From Haematobia irritans (lineage: Eukaryota; Arthropoda; Insecta; Diptera; Muscidae), in assembly GCF_050003625.1 (NCBI RefSeq), contig NC_134398.1, positions 113,622,145 through 113,686,144 on the forward strand: a DNA stretch of 64,000 nucleotides, given 5' to 3'. A model generated the notes under the pieces. It saw nothing but the letters and a program-made list of their open reading frames with translations. It ran no database searches and had not been told where the DNA came from. A program made the position numbers and the translations under genes. Below are positions 13,166-23,703 of the stretch, piece by piece. Every line of letters begins with the position of its first letter. The stretch's first letter is position 1.

Positions 13166-15238
13166 CCCAATATGCATGTTTTGCCTCTAGTTTTGTAAAA
13201 AAAATGCAGCCATTCTTCGAAAGTGCAAAAATATTTGAATTTTCAACGATCGATATCTCGAAAACTCTCTTTAGAATGCAACAGTTATTCCCAATATGCA
13301 TGTTAAGCCTAAAATTTTGTAAAAAATGCATCAATTTTTCGATACAACGGTAAAATATTTGAATTTTTACTTCATATTTTCACTTTAGAATGCAACAGTT
13401 ATTCCCAATATGCATGTTTTGTCTCAAGTTTTGTAAAAGCGCAGCCATTTTTCGAAAGTGCAAAAATATTTGAAGTTTCAACGATCGATATCTCGAAAAC
13501 TAAGAATTTTTAGCAAAGTTTTTACTTAATATTTTCTCTTTAGAATGCAACAGTTATTCCCAATATGCATGTTTAGTCTAAAATTTTGTAAAAAATGCAG
13601 CCATTTTTCGAAATAACGGTAAAATATTTGAATTTTTAACGATCGATATCTTGAAAACTAAGCATTTTGGGCAAAATGCGTACTTAATATTTTCACTTTA
13701 GAAAACACCATATATACCCAATATGCATGTTTTGTCTCAAGTTTTGCAAAAAAACGCAGCCATTCTTCGAAAGTGCTAAAATATTTAAATTAAAAATGCA
13801 ACCATTTTTCGAAAAAGTGGTAAAATATTTGAATTTTTAACGATCGATATCTTGAAAACTAAGCATTTTGGGCAAAATGTGTACTTAACAGTTTCTCTTT
13901 TAAATACGCCATTTATTCTTAAAATGCATGTTTAGTCTAAAATTTTGTAAAAAATGCAGCCATTTTTCGAAAAAGTGGTAAAATATTTGAATTTTCAACG
14001 ATCGATATCTCGAAAACTAAGCATTTTGGGCAAAATGCGTACTTAACATTGCACTTTAGAAAACATCATATATACCCAATATGCATGTTTTGTCTCAAGT
14101 TTTGTAAAAAAATGCAGCCATTCTTCGAAAGTGCTAAAATATTTAAACTCAAATGCAACCATTTTTCGAAAAAGTGGTAAAATATTTGAATTTTCAACGA
14201 TCGATATCTCGAAAATTAAGCATCTTGGGCAAAATGTGAACTTAACATTTTCTCTTTAAAATATACCATTTATTCGTGATATGCATGTTTAGTCTAAAAT
14301 TTTGTAAAAAAACGCAGCCATTTTTCGAAACAACGGTAAAATATTTGAATAATCATCGATCGATATCTCGAAAACTAAGAATTTTTTGCAAATTGTTTAC
14401 TTAATATTTTCTCCTTAGAATGCACCATATATACCCAATATGCATGTTTTGTCCCAAGTTTTGTAAAAAAACGCAGTCATTCTTCGAAAGTGCTAAAATA
14501 TTTAAACTCAAATGCAACCATTTTTCGAAAAAGTGGTAAAATATTTGAATTTTCAACGATCGATATCTCGAAAATTAAGCATCTTGGGCAAAATGTGAAC
14601 TTAACATTTTCTCTTTAAAATATACCATTTATTCGTAATATGCATGTTTAGTCTAAAATTTTGTAAAAAAACGCAGCCATTTTTCGAAACAACGGTAAAA
14701 TATTTGAATAATCATCGATCGATATCTCGAAAACTAAGAATTTTTTGCAAATTGTTTACTTAATATTTTCTCCTTAGAATGCACCATATATACCCAATAT
14801 GCATGTTTTGTCTCAAGTTTTGTAAAAAAACGCAGTCATTCTTCGAAAGTGCAAAAATATTTGAATTTTCAACGATCGATATCTTGAAAAGTAAGCATTT
14901 TTAGCAAATTTTTTACTTAATATTTTCTCTTTAGAATGCAACAGTTATTCCCAATATGCATGTTTAGTCTAAAATTTTGTAAAAAATACAGCCATTTTTC
15001 GAAACAACGGTAAAATATTTGAATTTTTAACAATCGATAAGTAAGCATTTTTAGCAAAATTTTTACTTAATATTTCCTCTTTAGAATGCAACAGTTATTC
15101 CCAATATGCATGCTTAGTCTAAAATTTTGTAAAAATGCAGCCATTTTTCGAAAAAGTGGTAAAATATTTGAATTTTGAACGATCGATACCTCGAAAACTA
15201 AAAATTTTTAGTGAAATTGTTACTTAATATTTTCTCTT
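13166..15238 (+). repeat. Satellite array, 157/203-bp alternating units
   Basis: CGATCGATATCTCGA recurs near 13247, 13483, 13639, 13840, 13997, 14198, 14357, 14558, 14717 and 14870. Spacing alternates near 157 and 201-203 bp, giving a higher-order period of about 360 bp between 13.6 and 14.9 kb. Each unit has a conserved AATATGCATGTTT block and a GTAAAAAATGCAGCCATT block. It is the target of MITE A, the 288-bp MITE and element F. Confidence 0.9.
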
Positions 15239-15480
15239 TACACAGAAAAAAAAGTGTCTTGTAAATTTAAGGACAATTTTAACTTCCACATAGTTCAACA
15301 AATTTACTGTAATATAGTTCATTTTTCGTAACCACAACGAAAATTAACTTAGCTAAAGGAAAACTTATAAAAATTCAGTAAATGTTTTTTAGTTCACTAA
15401 CTACGAAATGGGAAGGATTTTTCCTTAAATAAATTTCCAACACAGTAGTTAATGCATCGTTGATTCTATTATAAAAATAC

Positions 15481-15678
15481 ATGGGCAATATAAAAATCTT
15501 ACTACGAAATGTGGACAATATACTAAGAAAAAATTTTGTATGGAAAATAATTTTTTTAGTAAAATTTAACTTAACGACATTACCGATTCGTACGATGGCT
15601 ACCTACAGATTATTTCCCATTTTATTATATGTTGGAGTGTTTTTCCTCACATTGAAAATTTTAGATAAAGTAGAATAA
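15481..15678 (+). CDS. Hypothetical 65-aa frame in F copy 1
   Basis: Starts MGNIKILLRNVDN and ends with a hydrophobic stretch around residues 45-60 (YRLFPILLYVGVFFL). The inverted F copy keeps the same length open on the minus strand at 26129-26326 with about ten replacements. A third copy (27140-27340) has lost the start and frame. No domain recognised. It may simply be a frame that has not yet decayed; real coding is unproven. Confidence 0.2.
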   Translation: MGNIKILLRNVDNILRKNFVWKIIFLVKFNLTTLPIRTMATYRLFPILLYVGVFFLTLKILDKVE

Positions 15679-15860
15679 AAAGTAGTTAATATAATCCTTG
15701 ACGGGTGTATATCATTTTTTAGAGATTCCTCATAGATTTGGTATATATTTTACCTTAACTTATAGATAGAATTTCAACTAATCAATAAATGTGCTACTGC
15801 AAAATGTGAGTGCATCATGTGAGGGAGTTTTTAGAGAAATTTTGTGTATATCTCGTATGA

Positions 15861-16046
15861 TTGTTTGTGTTTGTTATTGCGTCATTTATGCTGTTGTTGG
15901 TTGTTTTGATTCTAGAGACAATGGAATGTTCCTTGTGTGTTGTTGGTATTTTTTGTGGTGAGAGTTGTTTTCTTGCAATAGCGAGATCAGAAAGTGATTG
16001 TGTGTGTGGAGTTGTTGTCTTTACGGCAGGTATGTATCCTTTATGA
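15861..16046 (+). CDS. Hypothetical 61-aa frame with splice donor in F copy 1
   Basis: Starts MFVFVIASFMLLLVVLILE, a possible signal peptide or membrane segment, then several cysteines. The frame runs through GGCAG followed by GTATGT near 16030, a good donor match, so it could be a first exon. The matching frame in the inverted copy (25759-25947) is also open, and the donor there reads GCAG-GTATGT too. No function can be assigned; AT-rich chance frames remain possible. Confidence 0.22.
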   Translation: MFVFVIASFMLLLVVLILETMECSLCVVGIFCGESCFLAIARSESDCVCGVVVFTAGMYPL

Positions 16047-16325
16047 CTATTTGTGTCTTTGAGTTTTATTGTTGCATTCAGTTATGTTGATGCTTTTATG
16101 AAGTGCACACGTGGATTTAATTTTGCAAAATTGTACGTGCGGTATTGGTGTTTATTAATGAAAATACATTTATTCGGAACGTTTTAGAAACTGAGAAGTG
16201 AATGATGTGATGTTAGAGTAATAATTAATAGTTTAAAATTAGTGCGGATTTTTAATTGATTTACATAAAAAATATACAACAGAGTGGTAATAGGATGATC
16301 TATATTTATCTACATCTGGATGATC

Positions 16326-17124
16326 CAGTGTTGCCAACTCCCCAAGGCCGAAAAGCACCAAAAATATATTATAAATTCTAACATACCACCTTCCACCACA
16401 AAATCGTAAATTAAATGCTTTACTAAAAAAAAAAAAAAAAAAAAAAAAAACTTCCGAAGATGTATTATAGAACTTTTGTTTATTGAATTTTATGAAGTTA
16501 AGGGGGGTATTAAGATCGAGTTTAGCTGCTAAAATAGTCATTTTTTCACAATTACTTTTCTTTAATACTTGGCTATACCCCACCAAGTTATAATAAAATT
16601 TGCAGCAAATATGCATAATTTTATGCCTTTTTTTACTGATATAGTTTTCACTTTAGCGACAAAACTCAAACTTAGTACTCACCATTATGAACCGCTATTC
16701 AAGAATACACCTTGATGAGTTTTAATGCTTTCGTCCAATTAATTTTGAACAGTGATGTTTTTCAACTTTCAAAATATTAATATATGGAAGGAGTCTATTA
16801 CTTATTTCAGTTGTGTGACTTTCCTACAGAATACCCTAAATAACAATATTAATTAAAAAATAATCAATGTCAACTTCATAACAATCAAATTCTATATTTG
16901 GCAATAAATTTGAGTTTCTTCAGCTCTTGAAAGTCTAATCAAAATTTTTGGATCAATTACTTAATACTGTTCAAAATAAAAAAGCACCAAAAGCACTAAA
17001 TGAAAATGCCAGAAAGCACCAAGTTGGTGCTTTTTTTTAAAAGGCACCAAAAAGGTAATTTGGTGCTTTTTAGAAATCAAAAAGCACTAAATTTGGTGCT
17101 AAAAGCACCAAATTGGCAACACTG
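16326..17124 (+). mobile_element. Non-autonomous hAT element, CAGTGTTGCCA termini
   Basis: Termini CAGTGTTGCCAAC and TTGGCAACACTG are perfect inverted repeats of the hAT type. The right flank TCTGGATC matches the left flank TCTGGATGATC apart from a 3-bp insertion, consistent with an 8-bp duplication; the inverted F copy has the empty ACATCTGGATCACAGG. Subterminal DNA repeats AAAAGCACCAAA many times. A poly(A) tract is at 16424-16450 and a MITE G at 16503-16683. Confidence 0.75.
16503..16683 (+). mobile_element. MITE G nested in hAT element
   Basis: Inverted ends GGTATTAAGATCGAGTTTAG and AAACTCAAACTTAGTACTC; interior TTTCTTTAATACTTGG and CCCCACCAAGTTATAATAAA. Relatives at 17196-19170, 25146-25356, 37645-37775 and 42850-42992. 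Confidence 0.55.
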
Positions 17125-17230
17125 TCTGGATCACAGGTTGGAGATGCAACCATTTTCTTGAATCTATATTTTTTATGTTACAGCAATTCCTACAGGTGAG
17201 TACTAAGTTCGAGTTTAGCCGCTAAAATTA

Positions 17231-18987
17231 ACAAGTATATACGGCCGTAAGTTCGGCCAGGCCGAAACTTATGTACCCTCCACCGTGGATTGCGTAGAAA
17301 CTTCTACTGAAGACTGTCATCCACAATCGAATTACTTGGGTTGCGGTAACACTTGCCGATGGCAAGGTATCTTAAAACTTCCTAACACCGTCTTCTAAAT
17401 TACAAGGTAGTCCATACGTAGTATATATTAAACTAAAAAAGGCCGATTAAATACGTATGCAATTAAGTTTAAAGTTTCTATAGAAATAAAATTTTGACAT
17501 TTTCTATAGAAGTAAAATTTCGTAAAAAATTTCTATAAAAATAAAATTTGGAAAAAAATTTTCTATAGAAATAAAATTTTGACAAAATTTTCTATAGAAA
17601 TAAAATTTTTACAAAATTGTCGATAGAAATAAAATTTTGAAAAATTTTCTATAGGAATACAATTTTGAAAAAATTTTCTATAGAAATAACATTTTGACAA
17701 TGTTTTCCATAAAAATAAAATTTTGGTAGATTATTTTTGGCTCGAGTGGCAACCATGAATATGAACCGATATTTTTGTGTGATTGGGGATCGGCTATATA
17801 TAACTATAGACCGATATGGACCAATTTTGACATGGATATTAGCGGCCTTATACTAACACCACGTTGCAAATCTCAACCGGATCGGATGAATTTTGCTCCT
17901 CCAAGAGGCTCCGGAGATCAAATCTGGGGAACGGTTTATATGGGGGCTATACATAATTATGGACCGATATGGACCAATTCTTGCGTGTTTGTTAGAGACC
18001 ACATTCTGACACCATGTTCTAAATTTCAACCGGATCGGATGAATTTTGCTCCTCCAAGAGGCTCGGGAGGACAAATCTGGGAATCGATTTATATGGGGGC
18101 TATATATAATTATGGACCGATATGGACCAATTTTTGCATGGTCATTAGAGAACATATACCAACACCATGTACCAAATTTCAGCCGGATCGGATGAAATTT
18201 TCGTTTCTTAGAGGCTCCGCAAGCCAAATCGGGGGATCGGTTTATATGGGGGCTATATATAATTATGGACCGATGCGGACCAATTTTTGCATGGTCATTA
18301 GAGAACATATACCAATACCATGTACCAAATTTCAGCCGGATCGGATGAAATTTGCTTCTCTTAGAGGCTCCGCAAGCCAAATCGGGGTATCGGTTTATAT
18401 GGGGGCTATATATAACTATGGTCCGATGTGGACCAATTTTTGCATGGTTGTTAGAGACCATATGGTAACACCATGTACCAAATTTCAGCCGGATCGGATG
18501 AAATTTGGTTCTCTTAGAGGCCCCGCAAGCCAAATCGAGGGATCGGTTTATACGGGGACTATATGTAATTATGGACCGATATGGACCAATTTTTGCATGG
18601 TTGTTAGAGACCATATACTAACACCATGTACCCAATTTCAGCCGGATCGGATGAAATTTGCTTCTCTTAGAGCAATCGCAAGCCAAATTTGGGGGTCCGT
18701 TTATATGGGGGCTATACGTAAAAGTGGACCGATATGACCCATTTGCAATACCATCCGACCTACATCAATAACAACTACTTGTGCCAAGTTTCAAGTCGAT
18801 AGCTTGTTTCGTTCGGAAGTTAGCGTGATTTCAACAGACGGACGGACGGACGGACATGCTCAGATCGACTCAGAATTTCACCACGACCCAGAATATATAT
18901 ACTTCATGGGGTTTTAGAGCAATATTTCGATGTGTTACAAACGGAATGACAAAGTTAATATACCCCCATCCTATGGTGGAGGGTATA
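17231..18987 (+). mobile_element. Helentron-like repeat element 1 (1757 bp)
   Basis: Runs from ACAAGTATATACGGCCG to GGTGGAGGGTATA with subterminal inverted TACCCTCCACC/GGTGGAGGGTA. Comparison with 25321-25350 shows insertion between A and A (T and T on the other strand) without target duplication. The interior has about six 159-bp tandem units (GGGGGCTATATATAATTATG) and a (GGAC/GACG)n block at 18834-18853. The units are open on both strands (320 aa on plus), so I do not call a gene. Zero duplication, a T|T target and the GTCC microsatellite recall Drosophila DINE-1/Helentron derivatives (inference). Confidence 0.7.
17460..17730. repeat. (TTCTATAGAAATAAAATTTTG)n low-complexity repeat
   Basis: About eight diverged units of roughly 30 bp within the Helentron-like element. 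Similar runs at 20280-20470, 55840-55930 and 58180-58380. Confidence 0.8.
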
Positions 18988-19273
18988 AAAATAAATCACT
19001 AAGAAAAGTATAAAATTATACGTCTTCGATACAAATTTAAATATAACTTGATGGACAATAGCACAAAGCAAGTTTTTATAAAGATTATTTTTTTATAATG
19101 GATTATTAAAGAAAACTTATCATGAAACTTGCGATTTTAGCATCTAAACTCGAACTTAATATCCACCTTAAATACTAAATGCTATACTGACAAGTGGAAA
19201 TTGTGTCCAATTTTATAATATTTTTTATTTCAAATATATTCTGAGAATAATTTCAAAAACGTCCCATTAGTCC

Positions 19274-19612
19274 ATGGATATGATTCCAATAATATACCTA
19301 CTGGATGGATTTTTCAATGTGGTAAGTTTTTCTATAAACGGTATTTGGTCCGTTTTTAATAAAACCAAAATTTCAATTTATTAAAAATAATTATTTTCAC
19401 TTGCAGGTAGACAGATCTTTTAATGGTAATTTTGTTGAATATTCTTACTGTTTAATGCTAATTAAGCTGATATCCTTATTGGATTTAGGAAATACTCTTG
19501 AAAACCGTAAGTTAAAAATCAATATGAACGATAGAATTTGATAATATTTTTCTTATATTTTAACTTTGCAATTTCAGATGCTTATAAGACAAATCCGCCC
19601 AACAAAAGATAG
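19274..19612 (+). CDS. Three-exon mini-gene in F copy 1, weakly ELOVL-like
   Basis: Exons 19274-19321, 19407-19506 and 19578-19612 (48, 100, 35 nt) with GTAAGT...TTGCAG and GTAAGT...TTTCAG introns of 85 and 71 bp, typical of flies. The spliced frame is 60 residues, starting MDMIPIIYLLDGFFNV and ending before a TAG. The inverted F copy (24694-25036) has the same exon lengths and frame. The core EYSYCLMLIKLISLLDLGN resembles the YxxK-x-x-x-LLDT segment of fatty-acid elongases (ELOVL), where it precedes FFVLRKK and the HxxHH box; those are absent here. So this may be a fragment of a captured host gene. The homology is weak and from memory; expression is unknown. Most differences between the copies change residues. 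Confidence 0.4.
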
Positions 19613-20162
19613 CCAAAATCGATGAAATTTGACAATTCCATTGAATATAGCAACTTATGCCACATATATCTTTCATATCAAGGCCGTATTCAGGGGGGGG
19701 GGATGAGGGGGATCAACCCCCCCCGAAATGAATGAATATTTTTATATAAATAAATATATATTTTTAGCTGCATAGAAAAATCTTATCGAAGATTTTGAAG
19801 AAAAGCTGGAGATTTTATTTTGAAAAACGCTTACCTATAAAACTTGCACAAATCATAGAATACTAGTTGAAAAGCCCGTCAAACGACGGTCGAAAAAAAC
19901 AAATTATTTTTGTTCTCGCACCACAAATTTCATTTTTGGAAAATGTATTTCAGCTTTTTATGTGTGTTTGTTGTTCTTTTTGTGAACATGACTCGCTTTG
20001 TTTGGCCATAGCAACAACAACGAAACAGCCAAACACACATGTGTAAATGAAATGGCGCAAAACCTGCGAAAAGAACCTGCCTAATTCAGCGATGGAAGCA
20101 ATAAAGATATTTTTCCAAACGTGCTTATTCTTTTAAAAATTTTGGTCACTTTGCCAGTTACT

Positions 20163-20811
20163 CAGGGATGGAAAATACAATTTTTAAGAAAGTACAAAAA
20201 AGGTATTTTTTGAGCGGAAAGGTACTTTTTACTAAATTTCAACAAAAATTTCACTGGAAGATTATTGTCAAGAGACTGAATTTTAAAGAAAATAAAATTT
20301 TGACAAAATTTTCTATAGAAATAAAATTTTGCAAAAATTTCCTATAGAAATAAAATTTTTACAAAATTTTCAATTGAAATAAAATTTTGACAAAATTTTC
20401 TATAAAAATAAAATTTTGCAAAAATTCTATATAGAAATAAAATGTTGACAAATATTTCTACCGAAATAAAAAATCGATAATATAGAATCGCATTCTTTTT
20501 TCGACTAAAACTTTCTTGAAGTTCAATAAAATCCTGTTTTTGACTATGTCTTTTACAATTTTTTACAAGATTTTCTTCCCACATGAACATGTCTGTTTTG
20601 CCATATTTGTAAAAGACTATTAGAAAATAAGGTTGATAAAGACTTTCTCAAAATATTAAAATATTTTGTCAAAGCTATTGTACCATAAATCTGATATCGA
20701 CTCAAAAATGTCTACACAAAAGGTACTAAATCATTCGCGGGGGTACTACGGTACTGACCGGGGTGAAAAAGGTTTGAAAAAAGTACTATAGTACTGCATT
20801 TTCCATCCCTG
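20163..20811 (+). mobile_element. Nested hAT-MITE (649 bp), CAGGGATGG termini
   Basis: Termini CAGGGATGGAAAATAC and TGCATTTTCCATCCCTG, with the 8-bp duplication CAGTTACT on both sides (20155-20162, 20812-20819). Inserted inside the hAT transposase coding DNA. The same insertion, diverged, is in the second hAT copy (55708-58725). Confidence 0.9.
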
Positions 20812-21008
20812 CAGTTACTACGTGCTCATCCGAACGTTCATTTTCAACAATGAAGAGATTAAAGATGTATCTTAGAAATTCGACTAGAGAGAGTAGACTC
20901 AAAGGATTGGCATTAATGTCGGTTCATCGCCGAATAAATGTGCCGACTGAAGAAGTCATTGATTTATTTGCTGCCCAAAAAGCCCGTCGGCTCAATTTAA
21001 TATTATAA
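20812..21008 (+). pseudogene. hAT transposase C-terminal (dimerisation) fragment, copy 1
   Basis: Frame reads TTCSSERSFSTMKRLKMYLR, then LKGLALMSVHRRINVPTEE, and stops after RRLNLIL. This is the hATC dimerisation region of hAT transposases, closest in feel to the ZMYM1-like/Tip100 group. Upstream coding (about 20040-20162) is separated from it by the MITE at 20163. The Helentron-like insertion begins within the TAA stop codon (21006-21008). The N-terminal and catalytic parts are absent, so it is non-functional. Confidence 0.8.
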
Positions 21009-22413
21009 CAAGTATATACAGCACTAAGTTCGGCCGGGCCGAATCTTAAATACCCACCACCATGAACCAAATATTAGGGTTTCCTTTGAAATTTCAGGAG
21101 GGCTTGAGGACTTGAGGATATTCCCGAAGATAAATTTAAAAATTTCGCCTATGAGGACTATATCAGATTCTGGATTTATAAGAACCATTTTTGTTTGAGT
21201 TTTAGAGGAATCATTAACATCTCTTGTAAGTGTGCAAGAAAAGTATAAAATAAAGTCTTGATTTGAAATCTTAAATCTGTAGAAGTAAAATCTGGAAATT
21301 TTACATTGAGTTTCAAGCAATTTTCATGATCAGTGCGCCTTCTACACCCTCAAGAAGTGAAGTCGGTCTATATGACTGCATTACCAAATGGATCGATAAA
21401 AACTTAATCCGATACACGTTTTTGTGAGCCTAAAATACCAGAATATTTACAATTTCAGGCAAATCAGATAAAAACTACGGTTTCTAGAAACCCAAGGGGT
21501 TAAATCGGGAGATCGTTCTTATGGGGGCTATACTAAAATATGGACCGATACTCACCGTTTTCGGCACACCTCTTTATGACCCGAAAATACCTCTAGATTT
21601 CCAATTTCAGGCAAATAGGATAAAAACTTCGGATTCTAGAAGCCCAAGAAGTAAAATCTTGAAATCGGTCTATATGGGGGCTATACCAAAATATGGACCA
21701 ATACTCACCATTTACGGCACACCTCTTTATGGTCCTAAAATACCTCTAGATTTCCAATTTCAGACAAATTGGATAAAAACTACGGTTTCTATAAGCCCAA
21801 GACCCCAAATCGGGAGGTCGTTTTATATGGGGACCATACCAAAACATGGACCGATACTCACAATTTTTGGCACACGTATTTGTGGTCCTACAATACCTCT
21901 AGATTTCCAATTTCAGGTAAATTGAATAAAAACTGCGGTTTCTATAAGCCCAAGAAGTAAAATCGGGAGATCGGTCTATATGGGGGCTATACCAAAACAT
22001 GGATCGATAATCACCATTTTTGGCACACCTCTTTATGGTCATAAAATACCTTTAGGTTTCAAATTTCAGGCAAATTGGATAAAAACTACGATTTCTATAA
22101 GCCCAAGACCCCAAATCGGGAGGTCGGTTTATATGGGGACTATATCAAAACCTGGACCGATATAGCCCATCTTCGAACTTGACCTGCCTGCAGACAAAAG
22201 ACGAGTTTGTGCAAAATTTCAGTACGATTGCTTCATTATTGAAGACTGTAGCGTGATTACAACAGACAGACGGACATCGTTATATCGTCTTAGAATTTCT
22301 CCCTGATCAAAAATATATATACATTATATTGTCGGAAATCAATATTTCGATGTGTTACAAACGGAATGACAAACTTTTTATACCCCCGTCACCATTCTAT
22401 GGTGGTGGGTATA
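21008..22413 (+). mobile_element. Helentron-like repeat element 2 (1406 bp)
   Basis: From ACAAGTATATACAGCACTAA to GGTGGTGGGTATA with subterminal TACCCACCACCATG/CTATGGTGGTGGGTA. The second hAT copy shows the empty site TTATAAAAATATTG at 58917-58930: again between A and A, with no duplication. Interior tandem units of about 155 bp carry GGGGGCTATACCAAAA and GCACACCTCTTTATGGTCC. Short frames in it (for example 21521-21925) are repeat translation only. Confidence 0.75.
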
Positions 22414-22434
22414 AAAATATTGTATACATACCTA

Positions 22435-23670
22435 CACCGAAAAAAAAGTTTACTATTTTTTATGAAAAATGAACTAACCCATAGTAAGAATTAGAGGTCC
22501 GCATCGAATAACTTTTCACTACATGTATGCAATTCGCTGTCGAATATAGTACATACACTGTCTTTCTCTCAGAGCGCAAGTAGTGAAGTGAAGAGAACAC
22601 TTGCTTGTCAAATACCACCAAGTACTTATCCGAAACAATATGTGTTCCGAAAAAAAGGAACAATAAAAATGTAAGTACTTGAGAAAAAGTACAACATGGA
22701 TTTTCTTCACTTCACGTGGTACCTCAAGTATTTCTCAGTTATGTGCGAAGCAAAACTTTCCATTATTATTAATCATAGATATGTATGTATGTAATATATT
22801 TCATATATTTATGTATGTCACACACTTACCTTAACGTTTGCCGTTCTTTATATCTATCCGAAAACATATATTATGGAGAGTAACTGTTTTCTTGTATTTC
22901 TGAAACTGCACGTGGTACATGGAGTACTCTATGAAGTTTTGTTCTCGCAACATACTCGACGTGATCACTCTGAGTACACTTCAATAAGAGAGAAAGAGGA
23001 ATATGTGTTTGTTGGTAGTGAAGACATCAGAGTAGCAACAAGAAGTTACTCGTGGCTTTTGGTGTTCATTAAAATGTGTACCAATTGTTTTGCGACTCTC
23101 TCAAATAGATGTACTCATTTAGCAAGTACACGTGTACTCTGCATTTACAAATGGAATTGTGCAGACCTCTAGTAAGAATGACCATGATTTGGCGCCAAAG
23201 ATTTTTTTCATCTAGATAAGTTAATGATTTTCTTACAAATTAGTTCATGTATTGCATCGTATTTTAGTTCATTATTACTATGCTGTGGGAAGAATATAGT
23301 TAAACAAATTCAAAATATTCCTGCTATCCGGAAAAATTAAAAATTTTTTGGGAAACCTGTATTAAGAAATAGGTTTGAAATAAACTGTTTGTCGGTATAA
23401 TTTTCAAAAAAGTAGAGAAATTGAGGAATCAAAGGTACAACAAGCCTGTATACAACTAAGAAATTTTTCGTACAAAACAAGTAAATTTTCTATTACCACC
23501 AGTATTTTATTTCAAAAAATTATTATTAAATTACACAAAACTATGGGTTATGATATACAATAAAGGAAATATTTTTATTAGAACGTTGGATGCAGTTACT
23601 TGTCGGTAGTTAGTAATTGCTTCTTCAAAATAGTAATATTCTATGTTATTAGGGCTAAACTAATTAATTT
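22435..23670 (+). mobile_element. Family E MITE, diverged copy with nested hAT-MITE
   Basis: Starts CACCGAAAAAAAAGTTTACT after TA. It follows the order of the E copies at 28610-29438 (AAAAATGAACTAA, TGACCATGATTTGGC, TATTTTAGTTCATT, TGGGAAACCTG). The right end was not resolved. Confidence 0.6.
22492..23171 (+). mobile_element. hAT-MITE (680 bp), TAGAGGTCYGCA termini
   Basis: Inverted termini TAGAGGTCCGCA and TGCAGACCTCTA, with the exact 8-bp duplication GTAAGAAT (22484-22491, 23172-23179). No transposase. Subterminal DNA contains repeated AGTACTT/AAGTACT and TTCACTTCAC words. Confidence 0.9.
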
Positions 23671-23703
23671 AAATTTCCATGTTTTTTATCCATATGAAAG
23701 ATA

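Larger units (their letters stand above)
17196..19170 (+). mobile_element. MITE G in F, split by Helentron-like element
   Basis: Left part GGTGAGTACTAAGTTCGAG to 17230, right part from 18988 to CGAACTTAATATCCACC. The same G sits unsplit in the inverted F copy (25146-25356), so G entered F before F was copied. Confidence 0.6.
15241..19678 (+). mobile_element. Element F, copy 1 (with three nested elements)
   Basis: Begins CACAGAAAAAAAAGTGTCTT after TA (15239-15240) at a satellite TTTCTCTTTA. Inverted copy at 23680-26566. Nested in it are a hAT element (16326-17124), MITE G (about 17196-19170) and a Helentron-like element (17231-18987), leaving about 1.9 kb of F itself. It carries open frames at 15481 and 15861 and the mini-gene at 19274-19612. 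It is cut at 19679 by a hAT element, and its inner end is not seen. Confidence 0.75.
19679..22434 (+). mobile_element. hAT element copy 1, right end missing
   Basis: Begins CAAGGCCGTATTCAGGGGGG, as does the complete copy at 55327-59049. It contains a nested hAT-MITE (20163-20811), the transposase C-terminal coding piece and a Helentron-like element (21008-22413). It is cut at a TA (22433-22434) by an E-family MITE. The target in F is probably TTTCATAT (19671-19678). Confidence 0.75.

Noticed and set aside
13166..15238. CRISPR array
   Set aside because: Units are contiguous and wholly repetitive, with no unique spacers, in a eukaryotic genome; it is a satellite.
13166..15238. DREF or BEAF binding array (TATCGATA-like words in the satellite)
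   Set aside because: Units read GATCGATATC, not the full TATCGATA, so the match is only partial.
17775..18737. 320-aa frame with MGAIYNYGPIWTN repeats as a repeat protein
   Set aside because: It is the translation of tandem repeat DNA, open on the opposite strand too, and other copies of the family are full of stops.
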